This document shows, piece after piece, positions 1 to 8,366 of a DNA stretch of 55,020 nucleotides (its first letter is position 1; each line of letters opens with the position of its first letter). The position numbers and the translations under genes were made by a program. The notes under the pieces were generated by a model. The model was given only the letters and a program-made list of their open reading frames with translations. It did no database searches and was not told the origin of the DNA. This DNA is from Lachnospiraceae bacterium (lineage in GTDB: Bacteria > Bacillota_A > Clostridia > Lachnospirales > Lachnospiraceae), in NCBI GenBank assembly GCA_017634255.1, contig JAGBNT010000011.1:1-55020 (forward strand), read 5' to 3'.

Positions 1-264
1 ATCGGAGGAGACGAGTTCGTGGTCTTTGTTTCAGGAGAGGATTATGAGGTAAGGCATGAAAAATTAAGCGCCCTGAAAAAATCGTATGAATCGACCTGCT
101 ACGATAAAAACCTAGATCCCTGGAGAAGATACTCGGCGGCTATGGGGATGGCGGAGTACGCTCACGACGACAATACCGTAGAACTTGTATTCAAGCGAGC
201 CGATAAGGCTATGTATTTAAATAAACAGGAATTTAAAAAGGGGGAACTCGTAAATGGGATCTGA
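1..264 (+). CDS. GGDEF-domain protein, C-terminal fragment
   Basis: The reading frame is open from base 1 and begins with the residues IGGDEFVVF, the active-site signature of diguanylate cyclases, so this is the last 87 residues of a GGDEF domain whose start lies outside the window. Such domains make cyclic di-GMP from two GTP. The remaining part has the usual C-terminal features (an MGMAEY segment and DKAMYLNK near the end). The N-terminal sensory part is not visible, so signal and activity are unknown. It overlaps the next gene by 11 bases, suggesting co-transcription. Confidence 0.85.
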   Translation: MGGDEFVVFVSGEDYEVRHEKLSALKKSYESTCYDKNLDPWRRYSAAMGMAEYAHDDNTVELVFKRADKAMYLNKQEFKKGELVNGI

Positions 265-1612
265 TAATAAACTTACTTCGGGCAGAGAACGTCTGGGCAG
301 CCGGCTGGGTTTTATAATGCTTTCAGCCGGTTGTGCCATTGGATGCGGCAATGTCTGGAAGTTCCCCTGGATGTGCGGTCAGTACGGAGGAGGCAGCTTT
401 ATGCTGGTATATATCCTATGCCTTTTCATTTTGGGACTTCCGATCCTGACAATGGAATTTTCCATAGGAAGGGCGGCGCAGACAAGTCCGATATATATGT
501 ACAGCAAACTGCAAAAGACCGGGGGTAAATGGGGCTTCTGGGGGTATATATTTCTCATCGGGAATGTCTGCCTTATGGCGTTTTACACCGTGGTCACCGG
601 CTGGATAATCTACTATTTTGTAAGATTTCTTACAGGCAGATATCAGGATCTCGGGTTTGTTTCAATGATAACTGACCCCAGGGTGAATGTTTTGTTTCTT
701 TTTATAACAGTGGCAGTATCCTTTGGGGTTTTGAGCAAGGATCTGAAAAATGGTCTGGAGAGGGTCACAAAGTTCATGATGTGCGCCCTTCTGGTGCTGC
801 TCTTTATACTGGCGATAAGAAGCATTATGCTTTCAGGAGCCAAGGAAGGGCTTCGCTTCTACCTCGTTCCTGACTTTAATAAGCTCGACGGCTCAGTCGT
901 GGTCGGTGCGATGAACCAGGCCTTCTTTACGCTTTCCGTGGGAATGGGAAGCATGGCGATCTTCGGAAGCTATATCGGCAAAGAAAGAAGGCTTATGGGA
1001 GAGGCGGTAAACGTTATAGTTTTGGATACGCTGGTGGCTGTAGTAACGGGTCTTATAATCTTTCCGGCGTGCTTTTCATACGGAGTGGAGGTCACCTCCG
1101 GTCCCAGTCTTTTGTTTGATACGATGGTCACTGTCTTTAATAACATGGAGGGCGGACGCTGGTGGGGAACGGCATTTTTCCTCTTTATGATATTTGCCGC
1201 CCTGTCCACGGTTCTCGGGGTGTGTGAAAATATACTTGCGATGTTTAGGGAGCTGACCGGAGTCAGCCGTCCCAAGGGGTGTATTATCTGCGCCGTCCTC
1301 GTATTTGTACTGGCACTGACGACGGCGCTGGGCTATAGCGTCCTTAATTTTCACCCCTTTGGAGAGGGAACGGCGTGGCTCGATCTATGGGATTTTATTG
1401 TTTCCACGAATGTCCTGCCGATCGGTTCATTTTTCCTTGCGGTATTTTGCTGCTATGATTTCGGCTGGGGCTGGGACCGCTTTCTTGCCGAGGCAAATGC
1501 CGGCAAGGGTCTTGCGGTCAGGAAGTGGATGAAGCCGCTGTTTAAGTTTGTGGTCCCTTTGATAATTCTATTTATATATATTTACGGTATGATCACTTTT
1601 AAATGGGAATAG
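254..1612 (+). CDS. Sodium-dependent transporter, SNF/NSS family
   Basis: A 452-residue polytopic membrane protein of the neurotransmitter:sodium symporter family. The first membrane segment carries the family hallmark, an unwound GCGNVWKFPW motif at about residue 30, followed by QYGGGSF. About 11 hydrophobic segments can be counted, the normal layout for bacterial members (LeuT-like, MhsT-like). These proteins couple Na+ entry to uptake of amino acids or related solutes; the substrate cannot be read from sequence. It overlaps the GGDEF gene upstream and is followed after 27 bases by metY, so it may serve amino acid supply, but that is inference. Confidence 0.9.
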   Translation: MGSDNKLTSGRERLGSRLGFIMLSAGCAIGCGNVWKFPWMCGQYGGGSFMLVYILCLFILGLPILTMEFSIGRAAQTSPIYMYSKLQKTGGKWGFWGYIFLIGNVCLMAFYTVVTGWIIYYFVRFLTGRYQDLGFVSMITDPRVNVLFLFITVAVSFGVLSKDLKNGLERVTKFMMCALLVLLFILAIRSIMLSGAKEGLRFYLVPDFNKLDGSVVVGAMNQAFFTLSVGMGSMAIFGSYIGKERRLMGEAVNVIVLDTLVAVVTGLIIFPACFSYGVEVTSGPSLLFDTMVTVFNNMEGGRWWGTAFFLFMIFAALSTVLGVCENILAMFRELTGVSRPKGCIICAVLVFVLALTTALGYSVLNFHPFGEGTAWLDLWDFIVSTNVLPIGSFFLAVFCCYDFGWGWDRFLAEANAGKGLAVRKWMKPLFKFVVPLIILFIYIYGMITFKWE

Positions 1613-1639
1613 AGCATACAGAAAGGAGTTTATTTTATT

Positions 1640-2914
1640 ATGAAAGAGCAGGGTATAGGTACAAAATGTGTGCAGGCGGGGTATACTCCGGGAAACGGTG
1701 AACCGAGGCAGATACCCATAGTCCAGTCCACAACGTTCAAGTATGACACCAGCGAGGACATGGGAAAGCTTTTTGACCTGGAGGCTGAGGGATATTTTTA
1801 TACGAGGCTGCAAAATCCCACCAACGATCTTGTAGCGGCGAAGATAGCCGCTATGGAGGGCGGAGCGGCAGGGATGCTGACCTCCTCCGGGCAGGCGGCG
1901 AATTTCTTTGCACTTTTTAATATCTGCGAAGCCGGAAGCCATATAGTGGCGTCCTCGTCAATCTATGGAGGGACCTTTAACCTTATTTCGGTGACAATGG
2001 CAAAGATGGGGATTGAGGTGACCTTTATCTCTCCTGACTGTACAAAAGAGGAGCTGGATGCGGCATTTAAGGACAATACCCGTGCACTCTTCGGTGAGAC
2101 CATAGCAAATCCGGCACTTACCGTTTTGGATATTGAAAAATTCGCCGCCGCGGCTCATGCTCACGGTGTACCTCTGATAGTTGACAATACCTTCCCCACT
2201 CCGGTCAACTGCAGACCTATTGAGTGGGGCGCCGATATAGTAACACACTCCACTACAAAGTATATGGATGGACACGGCACCGCTGTCGGAGGGGCTATAG
2301 TGGACTCCGGCAACTTTGACTGGATGGCTCACAAGGATAAATACCCGGGGCTTACTACTCCGGATGAATCCTATCACGGTATAACCTATGCGGAGAAATT
2401 TGGAAAAGGAGCCTTTATTACCAAGGCTACTGCGCAGCTTATGAGGGATCTGGGCAGCATCCAGTCTCCCCAGCATGCGTTTTATTTAAACCTCGGGCTT
2501 GAATCGCTGCATGTACGTATGCCAAGACATGTTGAAAATGCCCTGGCGGTGGCGGAGTTCCTAAAGGAGCACCCGAGGGTAAAGAGTGTCAGCTACCCCG
2601 GACTTAAGGGGGATAAATACTATGAAAGGGCAAAGAAATACATGCCGAATGGCAGCTGCGGTGTGGTTTCCTTCGAGCTCGACGGCGGCAGAGAGGCTGC
2701 AGGAGCTTTTATGAAGCGCTTAAAGCTCGCAGCGATTGAGACCCATGTGGCGGATGCGAGGACCTGCTGCTTAAATCCCGCGACCTCGACTCACCGGCAG
2801 ATGAGTGATGAACAGCTGGAGGCTGCCGGAATACCGGCGGGACTTATACGTATATCCTGCGGCTTGGAGGATAAGGAGGATCTCATAGCCGATCTTAAGC
2901 AGGCGTTTGAATAG
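1640..2914 (+). CDS. metY: O-acetylhomoserine sulfhydrylase (aminocarboxypropyltransferase)
   Basis: A 424-residue PLP enzyme of the Cys/Met metabolism family. The Schiff-base lysine is Lys207 in the context THSTTKYMDGHG, and the phosphate-binding region SSGQAAN is at about 82-88. The long form and the N-terminal block GTKCVQAGYTPGNG place it with MetY, which makes homocysteine from O-acetylhomoserine and sulfide, rather than with MetB or MetC. It starts with ATG after an AAAGGAG site. It matches the acetyl-type MetA at 34173, which would supply its substrate. No SAM riboswitch is seen in the 27 bases upstream. Confidence 0.9.
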   Translation: MKEQGIGTKCVQAGYTPGNGEPRQIPIVQSTTFKYDTSEDMGKLFDLEAEGYFYTRLQNPTNDLVAAKIAAMEGGAAGMLTSSGQAANFFALFNICEAGSHIVASSSIYGGTFNLISVTMAKMGIEVTFISPDCTKEELDAAFKDNTRALFGETIANPALTVLDIEKFAAAAHAHGVPLIVDNTFPTPVNCRPIEWGADIVTHSTTKYMDGHGTAVGGAIVDSGNFDWMAHKDKYPGLTTPDESYHGITYAEKFGKGAFITKATAQLMRDLGSIQSPQHAFYLNLGLESLHVRMPRHVENALAVAEFLKEHPRVKSVSYPGLKGDKYYERAKKYMPNGSCGVVSFELDGGREAAGAFMKRLKLAAIETHVADARTCCLNPATSTHRQMSDEQLEAAGIPAGLIRISCGLEDKEDLIADLKQAFE

Positions 2915-3166
2915 TTTTTTTTTAAAAGTTAATTGTTACGTAATGATTAACAACCGGAAAAATATAATAAAAAAATGGCGTGTTTTTCAGCTTTTTTTGG
3001 CACTAAGTTACATAATTCCCGAAAAACGATAGTGCTTATGTAATCTTGAATAAATCTGAAAATACTCTTAAAATTTAAATGCAATATGTAGTTATTCTTC
3101 GGTGTTTCAGGAGACTATATATTGATATTCCTAATTTATATTAAGGGGTTTTGGAGGTAAAGTTTT
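2915..3166 (+). other. AT-rich intergenic region with overlapping inverted repeats
   Basis: This 252-base gap is AT-rich and has no convincing ORF. It holds two interleaved inverted repeats: GCACTA (3000-3005) with TAGTGC (about 3030-3035), and TTACATAA (3008-3015) with TTATGTAA (about 3036-3043). The two pairings interleave, so in RNA they would be either mutually exclusive hairpins or a pseudoknot with an atypically long internal loop. A promoter for the next gene lies at 3046-3074. No strong terminator hairpin is seen after metY, although a run of T follows its stop codon. Confidence 0.45.
3046..3074 (+). promoter_or_regulatory. Sigma-A type promoter for the coiled-coil protein gene
   Basis: TTGAAT at 3046-3051 and TAAAAT at 3069-3074 are separated by 17 bases. 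This would give an mRNA leader of about 85 bases before the ATG at 3167. Confidence 0.55.
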
Positions 3167-4486
3167 ATGAGTGAAATCAAGGGAATTTCAAATGAGGAGC
3201 TCGCCAAAATTGTCCGGGAAGAAGTAGACAAGGCAATTAAGACTAAGGGCGGGGCTTCCGGAGACGGTGACATTTCCAAAAAGCTTGATGACATCAGCAG
3301 CAAGCTCGGAAATATTGCCGAGGCAAACAAGAAGAGGGCGGACAGCGCCAAGTATTCGATGATCGCCAACTGTGCACTTCTTGTTATCGTAGTAATTATC
3401 TTTGGCGTTCTTACATCGAATCTGGTAAATCTGCTTAAGAATCTCGACAGTACCATGACAGCGGTGAACGGAACGATCACTGAGGTAACCGGTCTCGTTA
3501 CATCTGCAAATGATACTGTGGAAACATTAAACGGCATGATGGGCGACATCAGCAAGCAGGTTGACGATACGTTTACCGAGGTTAACGGCATTATGAAGAA
3601 CGTATCCACCGAGGTATCGACAGTAGGAACCATCGTTGAAGGCGTTAATGAGACGGTTAAATCCGTAGACAACATTCTCGTTGAGAATGCAAAGAACGTC
3701 AATGATATCACAACTCAGGTGGCTCAGCTTAATTTTGCCGGTCTCAATAAGACAATAGATGAGGTATCAAAGCTTGATGTCAACTATATCAATCAGATAC
3801 TTGCCAGCTCCGCAGGAGTTGTAGCAAATCTGGATGCGGTTGCAGGAGATCTTCAGGAAACCCAGAAGAACCTCAACAATGTTATGACCAGCGTTGACTC
3901 CACTTTAAAGACTGCTGACTCAACAATAAGCTCCGTTAATGATACAGTAGGAAACCTCAACAAGACTGTAGATACGATACAGCAGACTGCAGACGAGGCC
4001 AACAAGATCGCAACCAACGTTAACAAGACTGTAGAAAGCGCAGATAACGCGGTAAGAAGCGCTACATCCGATATAACAAAGGCTGTACAGAGCACAACCT
4101 CTACTGTTAACGATGCAGTAAAGAGCACAACGAGCAATGTTAACGATGCAGTACAGAGCACAACGAGCAATGTTAACGATGCAGTAAAGAGCGCAACGAG
4201 CAATGTTAACGATGCGGTAAAGAGCACAACATCCAATGTCAGCAGTGCAGTAAAGAGCACCAGCGATACCGTTAACAAGGCAGTAAATGACGCTGCAAAT
4301 GAAGTAAACAAGACAGTTCAGAGCACCAGCCAGGAAGTAGACAAAACAATTAAGAGCGCTACCTCCGATGCCCAGAAGTATGCGGCACAGGCTCAGGATG
4401 AGCTCAACAAGACTGTTACACAGGTACAGAAGGACGTTGAGAATGCTTCAAGGCAGGTTCAGGGAACCCTCAAGACAATAAATTGA
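3167..4486 (+). CDS. Membrane-anchored coiled-coil protein with 11-residue repeats
   Basis: A 439-residue protein of unknown function. Residues 1-60 are charged and lack a signal peptide; one hydrophobic segment (about 65-86) should anchor it with a short cytoplasmic N-terminus; the remaining 350 residues are nearly free of proline and aromatic residues and should form a long coiled coil or helical bundle. From about residue 306 the sequence falls into 11-residue units such as VKSTTSNVNDA, a hendecad period seen in LEA-like and apolipoprotein-like helices. Five such units are also direct 33-bp DNA repeats. It is monocistronic, with its own promoter and terminator and an excellent GGAGG site. 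It superficially resembles chemoreceptor stalks but no signalling tip was recognised. Confidence 0.8.
   Translation: MSEIKGISNEELAKIVREEVDKAIKTKGGASGDGDISKKLDDISSKLGNIAEANKKRADSAKYSMIANCALLVIVVIIFGVLTSNLVNLLKNLDSTMTAVNGTITEVTGLVTSANDTVETLNGMMGDISKQVDDTFTEVNGIMKNVSTEVSTVGTIVEGVNETVKSVDNILVENAKNVNDITTQVAQLNFAGLNKTIDEVSKLDVNYINQILASSAGVVANLDAVAGDLQETQKNLNNVMTSVDSTLKTADSTISSVNDTVGNLNKTVDTIQQTADEANKIATNVNKTVESADNAVRSATSDITKAVQSTTSTVNDAVKSTTSNVNDAVQSTTSNVNDAVKSATSNVNDAVKSTTSNVSSAVKSTSDTVNKAVNDAANEVNKTVQSTSQEVDKTIKSATSDAQKYAAQAQDELNKTVTQVQKDVENASRQVQGTLKTIN
4082..4246 (+). repeat. Five 33-bp tandem repeats inside a coding region
   Basis: Units at 4082-4114, 4115-4147, 4148-4180, 4181-4213 and 4214-4246 each encode one 11-residue helical repeat. 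The middle three differ by only one or two bases, so copy number could vary by slippage without a frameshift. Confidence 0.85.
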
Positions 4487-4515
4487 TCCGATCTGTATCG
4501 GAATATTAAAAGCGG

Positions 4516-4541
4516 CCGCCCCGTAAACCGGGGCGGTTTTT
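4516..4541 (+). terminator. Intrinsic terminator
   Basis: A perfect 8-bp G+C stem CCGCCCCG (4516-4523) with CGGGGCGG (4529-4536), loop TAAAC, followed by TTTTT. It ends the coiled-coil protein transcript and lies 34 bases before the next ATG. Confidence 0.93.
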
Positions 4542-4574
4542 GCTACAAACAGATTATGAAGGGAGAAATATTGT

Positions 4575-5204
4575 ATGGAGAATGTAAGATTTAAAAGAAA
4601 TGAGCTGCTGGCGCAGACTATTATTAAGGGACTAAAGTCCAGAAATATGGAGGGATATTATGCTGCCAGCAGGGAGGAGGCCTTAAAGACAGCGCTTTCG
4701 CTGATCCCTGAGGGAAGCAGCGTAACCAACGGCGGGGCGGCTTCGGCAGAGGAAATAGGGCTTTTGGATGCTGTTAAGAATGGTAATTATGAGTATATAG
4801 ACCGCCACGGTGCAGAGGATAAGAGGGCTGCAGAGCTTAAGACTTATTCATGTGATGTTTTCATTGCCGGCACAAATGCCATAACAAACGACGGGATCCT
4901 TGTGAATATAGACGGCAATTCAAACAGGGTTTCAGCCATAGCCTACGGTCCCGAAAAGGTTATCTTTATCGTGGGTCTGAATAAGGCTGCTGATGATGTG
5001 GACAGCGCCATCAAGAGGGCGAGGAACGAGGCTGCAACGATCAATGCACAGCGCTTCGGGCTGGATACACCCTGTTCAAAGACAGGCACCTGCATGGACT
5101 GCAAGTCGCCTGATACGATATGCTGCCAGTTCCTTATCACGAGATTCTCAAAGCATAAGGGCAGGATACATGTGATACTCGTAAACGATCAGCTGGGATT
5201 CTGA
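4575..5204 (+). CDS. LUD-domain protein (LutC/YkgG-like, DUF162)
   Basis: A 209-residue protein of the LUD family, related to LutC of the LutABC lactate oxidation complex. The family pattern is visible: an N-terminal helical part, the VTNGGAAS/GTNAITNDGILVNIDG core, and a C-terminal cysteine cluster (CSKTGTCMDC, CC) typical of clostridial stand-alone members. There are no LutA or LutB partners nearby, so a role in lactate oxidation cannot be assumed; stand-alone members are usually named only lactate utilization protein. It has a GAAGGGAG site before the ATG. The convergent gene tmcAL follows, separated by a long inverted repeat. Confidence 0.8.
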   Translation: MENVRFKRNELLAQTIIKGLKSRNMEGYYAASREEALKTALSLIPEGSSVTNGGAASAEEIGLLDAVKNGNYEYIDRHGAEDKRAAELKTYSCDVFIAGTNAITNDGILVNIDGNSNRVSAIAYGPEKVIFIVGLNKAADDVDSAIKRARNEAATINAQRFGLDTPCSKTGTCMDCKSPDTICCQFLITRFSKHKGRIHVILVNDQLGF

Positions 5205-5214
5205 TAAACCGTAA

Positions 5215-5260
5215 AATCAAAGGGGCAATCAAAGGGCAATCAAAGGGTGATTAAAGGGGC
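5215..5260. repeat. Short tandem repeats of 11-12 bp
   Basis: Four imperfect units of the type AATCAAAGGGGC (5215-5226, 5227-5237, 5238-5249, 5250-5260) lie between the LUD gene stop and the long inverted repeat. They are non-coding; function unknown. Confidence 0.7.
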
Positions 5261-5428
5261 GGTAGCGATAGCAAATATTCAAATGGCTCTGACCACACTA
5301 AGTTCACCGTTCGTCTTGAAACGGCTCTCGTGTCGCTGGCACTTCGTGCGCTCAGTCGAGCCCGGCGACTCCGGTTCACTAAGTGTGCCAGGCTGAATAT
5401 TTGAATATTTTGCTATCGCTACCGCCCC
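5256..5428. repeat. Long inverted repeat between convergent genes
   Basis: The left arm 5256-5284 and right arm 5399-5428 pair over about 28 bp with a single bulged base (GGGGCGGTAGCGATAGCAAA against its complement). The roughly 115 bases inside can extend the pairing imperfectly and hold small hairpins such as GCAC-TTC-GTGC. It could act as a bidirectional terminator for the LUD gene and tmcAL, but there is no clear U-tract and it is much longer than needed. Confidence 0.8.
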
Positions 5429-5453
5429 TAAAGTCGCCCCCATTTTACCTTTT

Positions 5454-6686
5454 TTATTGTACGATGATCTTTTCGCTAAATTCACTTCTGAGCTCGGCGC
5501 CGAATTTTTCGGTGACGACGCTGTTATAGATATTGTCCGCTGTCAGCTCCTCTTTTAACATCCTCATTGCCAGCGAGCCCAAACAATCTCTTGCAGAGGA
5601 CAGCTTGGAAAGCAGGATGATATCGGAGCCTTCATCGATGGCTCCCGTGAGCTCGTCGCAGCCCTTATTTATCCCGAGCAGCCTTACATATTCGAGATAG
5701 TCATTCCTTATATATTCCTTCGTATTCTCATCGGTGATCCCCAGCATTATATGCATCAGGGCACGCATTACATGGGTTTTTGTAATGCTCTTATTTACGA
5801 TGGGCTCGGCAATAGAGGAAAAGCTTCCGAGATATCTCAAGGAATTTCGGATGCGGTTGGAAAGATCCTCTGAAATGTCGAAGAATCTGCTGTACCCGCC
5901 GTCAGCCTCCTTAAGCAGGCTGTAGTTGAGCTTAGAGGTGAAGTCGTCCGTAAAGATAGGAAGACGATGATTGTTCCATATATTTAAAATATCGGCAGCC
6001 TCGCCTGGCATGAAACGGGCGGTTGAAGATATCTTATGCTCGTATATGGCATTTCTTATGGCAAGCGAGGAGGGGGTATCTTCCAGAGCCTCATCCAGAT
6101 GGGCGGAGCCTATGCGCTTTATGGCTACAGGCTCTATATTTTTCTCTCCCCGGGCAAGCAGAGCCCTCAGATATTCTATCGCAAGAGTATCATTCGGATT
6201 GTTGAACACATTTTGGGAGGTCTCGTCGAGATTGAGACAGCTGTCCGCAGCCACCGCTCTGGCAGCAGGGAAGCTTAAGCCCTTTTTAAGCCCCTCATTC
6301 AGTACAGTTTTATATTCCTCAGGCTCATGGTTTAATACCCCGGCAATGCTCTTTAACAGCCCGAGATCCGCGCTTTCGCTTCCGAAAGCCAGGTAGTCCA
6401 CTACGTTCAGCCTTGAAAGCGCGGCAACGGCAGCAGAGGCAAAATAGCCCGCTCCGGCAGTGGAATAGTGCACAGGCAGCTCCAAAACCAGATCTGCTCC
6501 GATATTTAGAGCCATGGAAGCGCGAAGATGCATATCACACAGTGCACATTCGCCGCGCTGTGTGTAATTGCCGCTCATTATCACCACGGTAAAATCGGCT
6601 CCGGTCTCTTTCTTTGCCTGTCTTAAAAGGTAGGCATGACCGTTATGTATGGGATTATATTCTGCGATTATTCCCAGAACCTTCAT
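5454..6686 (-). CDS. tmcAL: tRNA(Met) cytidine acetate ligase (YlbM family)
   Basis: A 410-residue nucleotidyltransferase-like protein. The N-terminus MKVLGIIAEYNPIHNGH carries the HIGH-type ATP-binding motif, and MSGNYTQRGE and LELPVHYSTAGA are family blocks. TmcAL activates acetate with ATP and forms N4-acetylcytidine at the wobble base of elongator tRNA-Met. The length is normal for the family. It is a single-gene unit on the minus strand, convergent with the LUD gene and divergent from pta. In related genomes this gene is often found next to acetate-metabolism and rpmF genes, which fits here. Confidence 0.9.
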   Translation of the reverse strand: MKVLGIIAEYNPIHNGHAYLLRQAKKETGADFTVVIMSGNYTQRGECALCDMHLRASMALNIGADLVLELPVHYSTAGAGYFASAAVAALSRLNVVDYLAFGSESADLGLLKSIAGVLNHEPEEYKTVLNEGLKKGLSFPAARAVAADSCLNLDETSQNVFNNPNDTLAIEYLRALLARGEKNIEPVAIKRIGSAHLDEALEDTPSSLAIRNAIYEHKISSTARFMPGEAADILNIWNNHRLPIFTDDFTSKLNYSLLKEADGGYSRFFDISEDLSNRIRNSLRYLGSFSSIAEPIVNKSITKTHVMRALMHIMLGITDENTKEYIRNDYLEYVRLLGINKGCDELTGAIDEGSDIILLSKLSSARDCLGSLAMRMLKEELTADNIYNSVVTEKFGAELRSEFSEKIIVQ

Positions 6687-6777
6687 ATCTTGTTTTTGCT
6701 CTCCTTAACAGCGCCATACCGCGATTGTAGCAAACTTATCCTTGAAATACAAGAAAATATGAATTATCATATCCTTT

Positions 6778-6957
6778 ATGAAAAAGATAAGATTTGAGAC
6801 AAGCTTTGCCGAGCAGCTCTATATAGAGGTGTCGGCTATACAGGATATGAAGAAGGTAAACAGGTCATATATTTCGCAGGACTATATGTGGAAGGTATGG
6901 CAGAAGGTTTATAAGAATTACTGCGGTTGTACGCGATATTTCATCAATTTAGAATAA
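6778..6957 (+). CDS. Possible small protein of 59 residues, unknown
   Basis: An ATG-initiated frame of 59 codons ends 12 bases before pta. It is rich in Lys, Tyr and Phe and contains two Cys near the end (YCGCTRYF). No hydrophobic segment or known motif is visible. There is no convincing Shine-Dalgarno sequence before the ATG, which argues against it. It could be a small protein, a remnant, or chance; similarity in related genomes would be needed to keep it. Confidence 0.3.
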   Translation: MKKIRFETSFAEQLYIEVSAIQDMKKVNRSYISQDYMWKVWQKVYKNYCGCTRYFINLE

Positions 6958-6969
6958 GGAGGATAAGAA

Positions 6970-7989
6970 ATGCCATATTTTGCAGACAAACCGTTTATTT
7001 CAAGTGTGCTTGAGAGGGCTAAGACCCTGAACAAGAGGATAGTGCTCCCTGAGGCTGACGACGACCGTGTGCTCCACGCGGCTGTCAGCTGTACCAGAGA
7101 CAAGGTGGCGCAGATAACTCTTGTCGGAGACAGGGGAAAGGTGCTTGCGGCGGCAGAGAGGATGCATATCGTTGCCAGTGGCATAAACGTTGTCAATCCC
7201 GAGACGGATGAGAAGTTTGAAATGTACAGGGATAAGCTCGTAGAGCTTCGTGCGCATAAGGGTATGACGCCGGAGAAGGCTACTGAGATCCTTAAAAAGG
7301 ATTATATTACATACGGCGTAATGATGGTCAAGATGGACGATGCGGACGGTATGGTCGCCGGAGCCTGCCATGCTACGGCGGATACGCTGAGACCTTCCCT
7401 TCAGATATTGAGGACTGCTCCGGGAGTCGAGATGGTTTCCGGATTTTTCGTAATGTGCATACCCAACAGTAAATACGGAGAGAACGGGATATTTATCTTC
7501 GCGGACTGCGGACTTAACCAGGACCCCAACTCAGAAGAACTGGCAGTCATCGCCAAGTCCAGCGCAGATTCCTTCAGGTCGCTTGTGGGAGCAGAGCCTG
7601 TGGTTGCGATGCTTTCCCATTCCACAAAGGGAAGCGCAAAGCATCCGCTTGTTGACAAGGTTACGGAGGCTGTAAGGATAGCTCATGAAAAATATCCCGA
7701 CCTTGTTGTCGACGGAGAATTGCAGACCGACGCGGCTTTAGTACCGAAGATAGCCGAGTCAAAGGCTCCCGGCTCCAAAGTGGCAGGACATGCAAACGTT
7801 TTGATATTCCCGAACCTCGATGCGGGAAATATCGGCTACAAGCTTGTACAGAGGCTGGGGCAGGCTGAGGCTTACGGACCTATGCTGCAGGGACTTGCGA
7901 GACCGGTAAACGACCTCTCCAGAGGCTGTTCGGCTCATGACATTGTGGGAGTTGTAGGTCTTACCGCCCTTCAGGCATCGCTGGTTTAA
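6970..7989 (+). CDS. pta: Phosphate acetyltransferase
   Basis: A 339-residue enzyme converting acetyl-CoA and phosphate to acetyl phosphate and CoA, the first step of fermentative acetate formation. Family blocks include [14 protein letters not shown] near the N-terminus, [27 protein letters not shown] and [17 protein letters not shown] strong AAGGAGGATAA site precedes the ATG. The usual partner gene ackA is not next to it; the next gene is rpmF, 126 bases downstream with its own promoter. Confidence 0.93.
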   Translation: MPYFADKPFISSVLERAKTLNKRIVLPEADDDRVLHAAVSCTRDKVAQITLVGDRGKVLAAAERMHIVASGINVVNPETDEKFEMYRDKLVELRAHKGMTPEKATEILKKDYITYGVMMVKMDDADGMVAGACHATADTLRPSLQILRTAPGVEMVSGFFVMCIPNSKYGENGIFIFADCGLNQDPNSEELAVIAKSSADSFRSLVGAEPVVAMLSHSTKGSAKHPLVDKVTEAVRIAHEKYPDLVVDGELQTDAALVPKIAESKAPGSKVAGHANVLIFPNLDAGNIGYKLVQRLGQAEAYGPMLQGLARPVNDLSRGCSAHDIVGVVGLTALQASLV

Positions 7990-8018
7990 CACCGGATAAA
8001 GGCGGGTTGCAATAATGT

Positions 8019-8047
8019 TTGACAAACCGCAGGAGCTTATGTATAAT
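8019..8047 (+). promoter_or_regulatory. Consensus sigma-A promoter for rpmF
   Basis: A perfect TTGACA (8019-8024) and perfect TATAAT (8042-8047) are 17 bases apart. The predicted start near 8054 leaves a leader of about 60 bases before rpmF containing a GGTG...CACC hairpin. Confidence 0.9.
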
Positions 8048-8115
8048 CGTACAGTGTCAAAATCCAAGGTGGGTGAAAACACCGAAAATTCAGGGTTTCA
8101 AAGGAGGTGTGTCGG

Positions 8116-8295
8116 ATGTCTATCTGTCCTAAGAATAAATCGTCTAAGGGACGCAGGGACTCAAGAAGAGCGAATTGGAAGATGAGCACCATGAATTTAG
8201 TGGCTTGTCCTAATTGCGGTAATCTTATGCTCCCCCACAGAGTCTGCAAGAACTGTGGTACTTATAACAAAAAAGAGATCGTTACAACCGATTAA
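8116..8295 (+). CDS. rpmF: 50S ribosomal protein L32
   Basis: A 59-residue basic protein with the L32 pattern: N-terminal basic region (SKGRRDSRRANW) and a four-cysteine zinc ribbon CPNCG...CKNCG. The start at 8116 is set by the AAAGGAGGTG site 8-15 bases upstream; an in-frame ATG at 8107 lies within the ribosome binding site. The gene has its own consensus promoter and is followed by an intrinsic terminator before plsX. The DUF177 (YceD) gene that commonly precedes rpmF is absent. Confidence 0.95.
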   Translation: MSICPKNKSSKGRRDSRRANWKMSTMNLVACPNCGNLMLPHRVCKNCGTYNKKEIVTTD

Positions 8296-8302
8296 TTTTA
8301 TT

Positions 8303-8337
8303 AAAGGACGTAGTGTATCACTCCGTCCTTTGTTTTA
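8303..8337 (+). terminator. Intrinsic terminator between rpmF and plsX
   Basis: AAAGGACG (8303-8310) pairs with CGTCCTTT (8324-8331), with an inner AGTG/CACT extension, followed by a T-rich stretch (GTTTTAT). It would attenuate rather than fully separate rpmF from plsX. Confidence 0.75.
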
Positions 8338-8366
8338 TGCGCAGGTGTGCGCAGGGAAGGGAAAGA

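Noticed and set aside
1613..1639. SAM riboswitch or T-box before metY
   Set aside because: Only 27 bases separate metY from the symporter gene; no structured leader fits.
4082..4246. CRISPR-like regular 33-bp repeats
   Set aside because: Repeats are contiguous without spacers, in frame, and encode helical protein repeats.
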